A stretch of 10,203 nt of DNA. It comes from Anaerolineales bacterium UBA6668 (lineage in GTDB: Bacteria > Chloroflexota > Anaerolineae > Anaerolineales > UBA6668). The position numbers and the translations under genes were made by a program. Shown here in pieces: positions 7,378 through 10,203 of this stretch. The notes beneath the pieces were generated by a model that ran no database searches, was not told the DNA's origin, and saw nothing but the letters and a program-made list of their open reading frames with translations. Within the stretch, counting starts at the first letter, position 1. The number at the start of each line of letters is the position of its first letter. Location of the stretch: contig DKKK01000134.1 in NCBI GenBank assembly GCA_002455215.1, positions 1 through 10,203 on the forward strand, read 5' to 3'.

Positions 7378-7399
7378 ACTTAAGTTTCTACTTTATAAT
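7376..7399 (+). promoter_or_regulatory. Putative promoter with palindromic operator before the CpsD-like gene
   Basis: A perfect 12-bp palindrome AAACTTAAGTTT (7376-7387) begins within the stop codon of the second Wzz-like gene. It is followed at 7394-7399 by a perfect -10 box TATAAT. No fair -35 box lies at 15-18 bp spacing; the palindrome occupies part of that region and might bind an activator or repressor. A start about 7 bases after the -10 falls on the ATG at 7406, so the transcript would be leaderless. This fits the lack of any Shine-Dalgarno sequence there. Confidence 0.45.
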
Positions 7400-7405
7400 C
7401 CTTCT

Positions 7406-8056
7406 ATGCAAGTCTCTCTCCACACTCTCACCGACCCAGCCTCCAGCGTGGCAGAAGCCTACCGAACGTTACGCACCAACCTGATGTTTGCCGCATTGAA
7501 CAAGCCCCTGCAAACGTTGGTACTGACCAGCCCCACACCCGATGCCAACTGCGCCGACAAAAGCAGTACCATAGCCAACTTGGCGGTTTCTTTTGCCCAA
7601 ATCGGACGCAAAACCATCTTGGTAGATGCCGACCTGCGCCGTCCCAAACAACATGAACTTTGGCAAATTAGCAACGAACGGGGCTTAACCAGCGCTTTGC
7701 TGGATGGCAAGCTAAGCTTGCAAAATGTGGGGGTAGAAAACCTACAAGTTCTCACCAGCGGACCCAAGCCCCCCAATTCAGCTGATTTGCTCGGCTCGCG
7801 CAAGATGGAGGAGCTACTTGCCCAACTGAAGGAACAGGCAGAGATTCTCTTGTTCGATGCGCCGCCGGTTTTGGCAGTTTCGGATACGCCGATTTTGGCA
7901 TCCAAGCTAGATGGCATTTTGCTGGCATTTACTGCCGGCAAGACCCGCCGCGACCATGCACAACGGGCAAAGGAATTGCTCGAAAAAGCGAATATCCGCA
8001 TTGTGGGTACTGTTCTGAACAATGCCCCCATTGAAACTGGAGATGGTGGATACTGA
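7406..8056 (+). CDS. CpsD/CapB-like P-loop ATPase (BY-kinase family) with atypical Walker A
   Basis: Family members are cytoplasmic ATPases, usually autophosphorylating tyrosine kinases, that work with a Wzz/CpsC membrane partner to control polysaccharide export. The ATG at 7406 gives the family's usual opening, 'TDPASSVAEAYRTLRTNL' (9-26); an in-frame TTG at 7346 would overlap the previous gene. The 216 residues keep Walker A' 'ILVDADLRRP' (71-80, D74 and D76) and Walker B 'ILLFDAPP' (147-154, D151). The Walker A loop, however, reads 'SPTPDANCADKSST' (42-55): K52 remains, but the expected GEG before it is replaced and about three residues are added. The C-terminus 'PIETGDGGY' has a single tyrosine where BY-kinases normally carry a cluster. 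The gene sits directly after two Wzz-like genes. ATPase or kinase activity is therefore uncertain; a structural or regulatory partner is possible. Confidence 0.85.
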   Translation: MQVSLHTLTDPASSVAEAYRTLRTNLMFAALNKPLQTLVLTSPTPDANCADKSSTIANLAVSFAQIGRKTILVDADLRRPKQHELWQISNERGLTSALLDGKLSLQNVGVENLQVLTSGPKPPNSADLLGSRKMEELLAQLKEQAEILLFDAPPVLAVSDTPILASKLDGILLAFTAGKTRRDHAQRAKELLEKANIRIVGTVLNNAPIETGDGGY

Positions 8057-8057
8057 T

Positions 8058-9125
8058 ATGAAAGGTTTGATTCTCTCCGGTGGCAAAGGCACGCGCTTAT
8101 ACCCGCTCACCTACACCCGTGCCAAACAACTGATCCCGGTCGCCAATGAGCCGGTACTTTTTCGCGTGATTCGTTCCATCCGTGATGCTGGCATTGGCGA
8201 AATCGGCATTGTGACTGGCGAAACTGGAGCCGAAGTGCAAGATGCAGTGGGGGATGGCTCTCGCTGGGGCGTAAAAATCACTTACATCCCACAAGATGCC
8301 CCCAAAGGTCTTGCTCATGCCGTGCAAATTTCCCGCGCCTTTTTGGGAGATGACCGGTTTGTGATGTTTCTGGGTGACAATGTGATTCAAGGCGGCATTA
8401 GCACGTTAATTGAGCAGTTTGCCGCTTCGGATTGGAACGCCCAAATTGTGCTAAAAGAAGTGGAAAATCCGCAACACTTTGGCGTTGCCGAACTCAACGC
8501 TGATGGCTCTATCAAGCAATTGATTGAAAAGCCTGCCAATCCCCCTTCCAATCTGGCATTGGTGGGTATTTATATGTTTGACAGCAATATTTTCACTGCG
8601 GTCAATGCCATTCAGCCTTCCAAACGCGGTGAACTCGAAATTACCGATGCTATTCAGTGGTTGGCTGTTCGTCAGTACCGCGTGCATCCTTATGTCCATC
8701 ATGGCTGGTGGATCGACACCGGCAAACCGACCGATATGCTGACCGCCAACGAATATGTGTTGCGTGAAGTGCCCGTGGAAATTTTGGGCGAAGTCAGCCC
8801 AGATTCCACCATTGGGGCAGGCGTCATTGTTCAGCCCGGCGCAAAAATTATCAATAGCATCATTCGCGGACCTTCGATTATTGGCGAAAATACGATAGTC
8901 GAAAACGCTTATATCGGGGCAAACACCAGCATTTATCACGACTGCACCATTCGTAATTGTGAGTTGGAGCGTTGCATTGTGTTGGAACATTCAAACATCG
9001 AAAACGTGCCCCAACGCATTGCCGATAGCATGATCGGGCGGCGTGCCCGCATTGGTTCTGCCAGCCGTAAACCGGTAGCGCTCAAAATGAATTTGGGTGA
9101 CTATGGGCAAGTTTGGTTGCCGTAA
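8058..9125 (+). CDS. rfbA: Glucose-1-phosphate thymidylyltransferase, long form (RmlA/StrD type)
   Basis: The enzyme joins dTTP and glucose-1-phosphate to give dTDP-glucose, the first step towards dTDP-rhamnose and many deoxysugars. The nucleotidyltransferase signature 'GGKGTRLYPLT' (8-18), 'LGDN' (105-108, metal-binding D), 'FGVAE' (141-145), 'EKP' (157-159), 'GELEITDAI' (191-199) and 'WWIDTG' (217-222) are all present. Residues from about 244 to 335 form a left-handed beta-helix of imperfect hexapeptides, giving 355 residues in total, the size of the long form (such as StrD) rather than the roughly 290-residue RmlA. The ATG at 8058 starts the conserved 'MKGLILSGG'; it lies one base after the stop of the CpsD-like gene, with GGTGG (8045-8049) upstream. 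The gene pairs with the dehydratase that follows. The beta-helix could allow another sugar-1-phosphate to be used. Confidence 0.93.
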   Translation: MKGLILSGGKGTRLYPLTYTRAKQLIPVANEPVLFRVIRSIRDAGIGEIGIVTGETGAEVQDAVGDGSRWGVKITYIPQDAPKGLAHAVQISRAFLGDDRFVMFLGDNVIQGGISTLIEQFAASDWNAQIVLKEVENPQHFGVAELNADGSIKQLIEKPANPPSNLALVGIYMFDSNIFTAVNAIQPSKRGELEITDAIQWLAVRQYRVHPYVHHGWWIDTGKPTDMLTANEYVLREVPVEILGEVSPDSTIGAGVIVQPGAKIINSIIRGPSIIGENTIVENAYIGANTSIYHDCTIRNCELERCIVLEHSNIENVPQRIADSMIGRRARIGSASRKPVALKMNLGDYGQVWLP

Positions 9126-9152
9126 TTGCCCAACGATAAAAAAGGAATGTCT

Positions 9153-10178
9153 ATGAAAAATCTACTTGTTACCGGTGGCGCGGGCTTTATCGGCTCGGCA
9201 TTTGTCCGCCATATCCTGCGCACCTATCCCAACTACCATGTGGTGGTGTTTGACAAATTGACCTATGCTGGCAATTTGAACAACTTGAAAGAAGTGGCAA
9301 GCGATGCTCGTTATTCGTTTGTGCAGGGTGATATTGCCGACCGCCATACGGTAGAACAAGCGGTAAAAGACCACCAAATCGACACCATCGTTAATTTCGC
9401 CGCTGAAAGCCATGTAGACCGTTCCATCCTAACGCCCGATGCCTTTATCCAAACCGATGTGGTGGGCACTTATGTCCTGCTGGAGGTCGGTCGCCAATAT
9501 GGGATTACACGCTTCCATCAGGTGAGTACCGATGAAGTGTATGGAACCATTAGCAGTGGCTCTTTCAAAGAAGGGGACGCACTCGAACCGAACAGCCCCT
9601 ACAGCGCCGCAAAAGCCAGCGGGGAACTGATGGCGCGGGCATATTACGAAACCTACAAGATGGATGTGGTGATTACACGCGGGAGCAACACTTTTGGACC
9701 GTATCACTACCCCGAAAAAATCATGCCGCTCTTCATCACCAATGCGATTGATAACCAGCCCTTGCCGGTGTATGGCGATGGAAAGCAGGTGCGCGATTGG
9801 TTGTACGTGGATGACCATGCGATGGGCATTGATTTTGTGCTTCATCATGGGCAAGCCGGTCAGGTGTACAATCTAGGCGGGGGGAATGAACGCTACAATA
9901 TTGATATTACCCACCAGATTTTAAACCGATTGGGCAAGCCGGAAAGTTTAATACGCTATGTGACAGACCGTCCCGGTCACGACCGGCGCTACTCACTGGA
10001 TTGCACCAAACTGCACGCATTGGGCTGGAAACCCGCCCACACCTTTGAATCAGCCTTGCAATATACTGTGCAATGGTATGTGGACAATGAATGGTGGTGG
10101 CGACCTATTAAGGATGGCGAGTTCAAAGAATATTACCAAAGGCAATATGCTGAACGGCTAAAAACGGCGCAGGCTTAA
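9153..10178 (+). CDS. rfbB: dTDP-glucose 4,6-dehydratase (RmlB)
   Basis: This NAD-dependent short-chain dehydrogenase/reductase turns dTDP-glucose into dTDP-4-keto-6-deoxyglucose, the product used by RmlC/RmlD for rhamnose. The 341 residues show the NAD-binding loop 'TGGAGFIGS' (7-15), 'DKLTYAGNLNNL' (34-45), 'AAESHVDRSI' (83-92), the active site 'STDEVYG' (125-131, with D127 and E128) and 'YSAAKASGE' (150-158, Y150 and K154). It also has 'RGSNTFGPYHYPEK' (176-189) and 'RPGHDRRYSLD' (273-283). The ATG at 9153 is preferred since AAAGGA (9141-9146) lies 6 bases upstream and the family begins 'MKNLLVTGGAGF'. In-frame TTG (9126) and ATG (9147) codons would lack proper spacing. It follows rfbA by 27 bases. 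The expected partners rmlC and rmlD are not in the window. Confidence 0.96.
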   Translation: MKNLLVTGGAGFIGSAFVRHILRTYPNYHVVVFDKLTYAGNLNNLKEVASDARYSFVQGDIADRHTVEQAVKDHQIDTIVNFAAESHVDRSILTPDAFIQTDVVGTYVLLEVGRQYGITRFHQVSTDEVYGTISSGSFKEGDALEPNSPYSAAKASGELMARAYYETYKMDVVITRGSNTFGPYHYPEKIMPLFITNAIDNQPLPVYGDGKQVRDWLYVDDHAMGIDFVLHHGQAGQVYNLGGGNERYNIDITHQILNRLGKPESLIRYVTDRPGHDRRYSLDCTKLHALGWKPAHTFESALQYTVQWYVDNEWWWRPIKDGEFKEYYQRQYAERLKTAQA

Positions 10179-10203
10179 CGACATTGGAAGGGTACGACTC
10201 GCA

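Noticed and set aside
8451..8990. 179-codon open frame on the - strand
   Set aside because: It sits fully within the conserved rfbA gene and has no recognisable domain or ribosome-binding site.

Overview
The window carries two gene blocks, all on the + strand and tightly packed. The first is a transcription/translation block: nusA, ylxR, infB, rbfA and an NrnA-type DHH phosphoesterase. The second is a cell-surface polysaccharide block: two Wzz-like chain-length proteins, a CpsD-like ATPase, a long-form glucose-1-phosphate thymidylyltransferase and dTDP-glucose 4,6-dehydratase. I suspect a member of Chloroflexota, perhaps Anaerolineae. The basis is the NusA with an extra acidic/lysine-rich tail of about 150 residues, the short (602-residue) IF2, and the paired small Wzz proteins beside a stand-alone CpsD. 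This rests on family recall, not on a search.

Region by region: 1-253 has no recognisable gene, and its first ~105 bases look like a dispersed intergenic repeat. A near-consensus promoter (254-282) precedes nusA. It is followed almost at once by a terminator-like hairpin (305-337), which suggests that nusA and the genes behind it are controlled by attenuation. nusA-ylxR abut, infB-rbfA overlap by one base, and the phosphoesterase follows 21 bases later. rimP, which usually precedes nusA, is not present in the 394 bases upstream. The L7Ae-like gene often found between ylxR and infB is also missing.

At 5940-6009 the operon passes straight into polysaccharide genes. A hairpin lies there, but I see no convincing promoter, so the second block may be partly transcribed from upstream. 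A second possible promoter lies at 7376-7399. It pairs a perfect 12-bp palindrome with a perfect TATAAT placed so that transcription would begin at the ATG of the CpsD-like gene, which predicts a leaderless mRNA. The last two genes would make dTDP-glucose and then dTDP-4-keto-6-deoxyglucose, precursors of dTDP-rhamnose and other deoxysugars. The Wzz/CpsD proteins would control polymer length and export. The later deoxysugar genes (rmlC, rmlD), if present, lie beyond the right edge.

The most interesting points are the nusA leader hairpins, the predicted leaderless promoter, and the CpsD-like protein. That protein has lost the glycines of its Walker A loop and keeps only one C-terminal tyrosine. 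I see no mobile element, CRISPR array, tRNA or rRNA, and no clearly undescribed multi-gene system.
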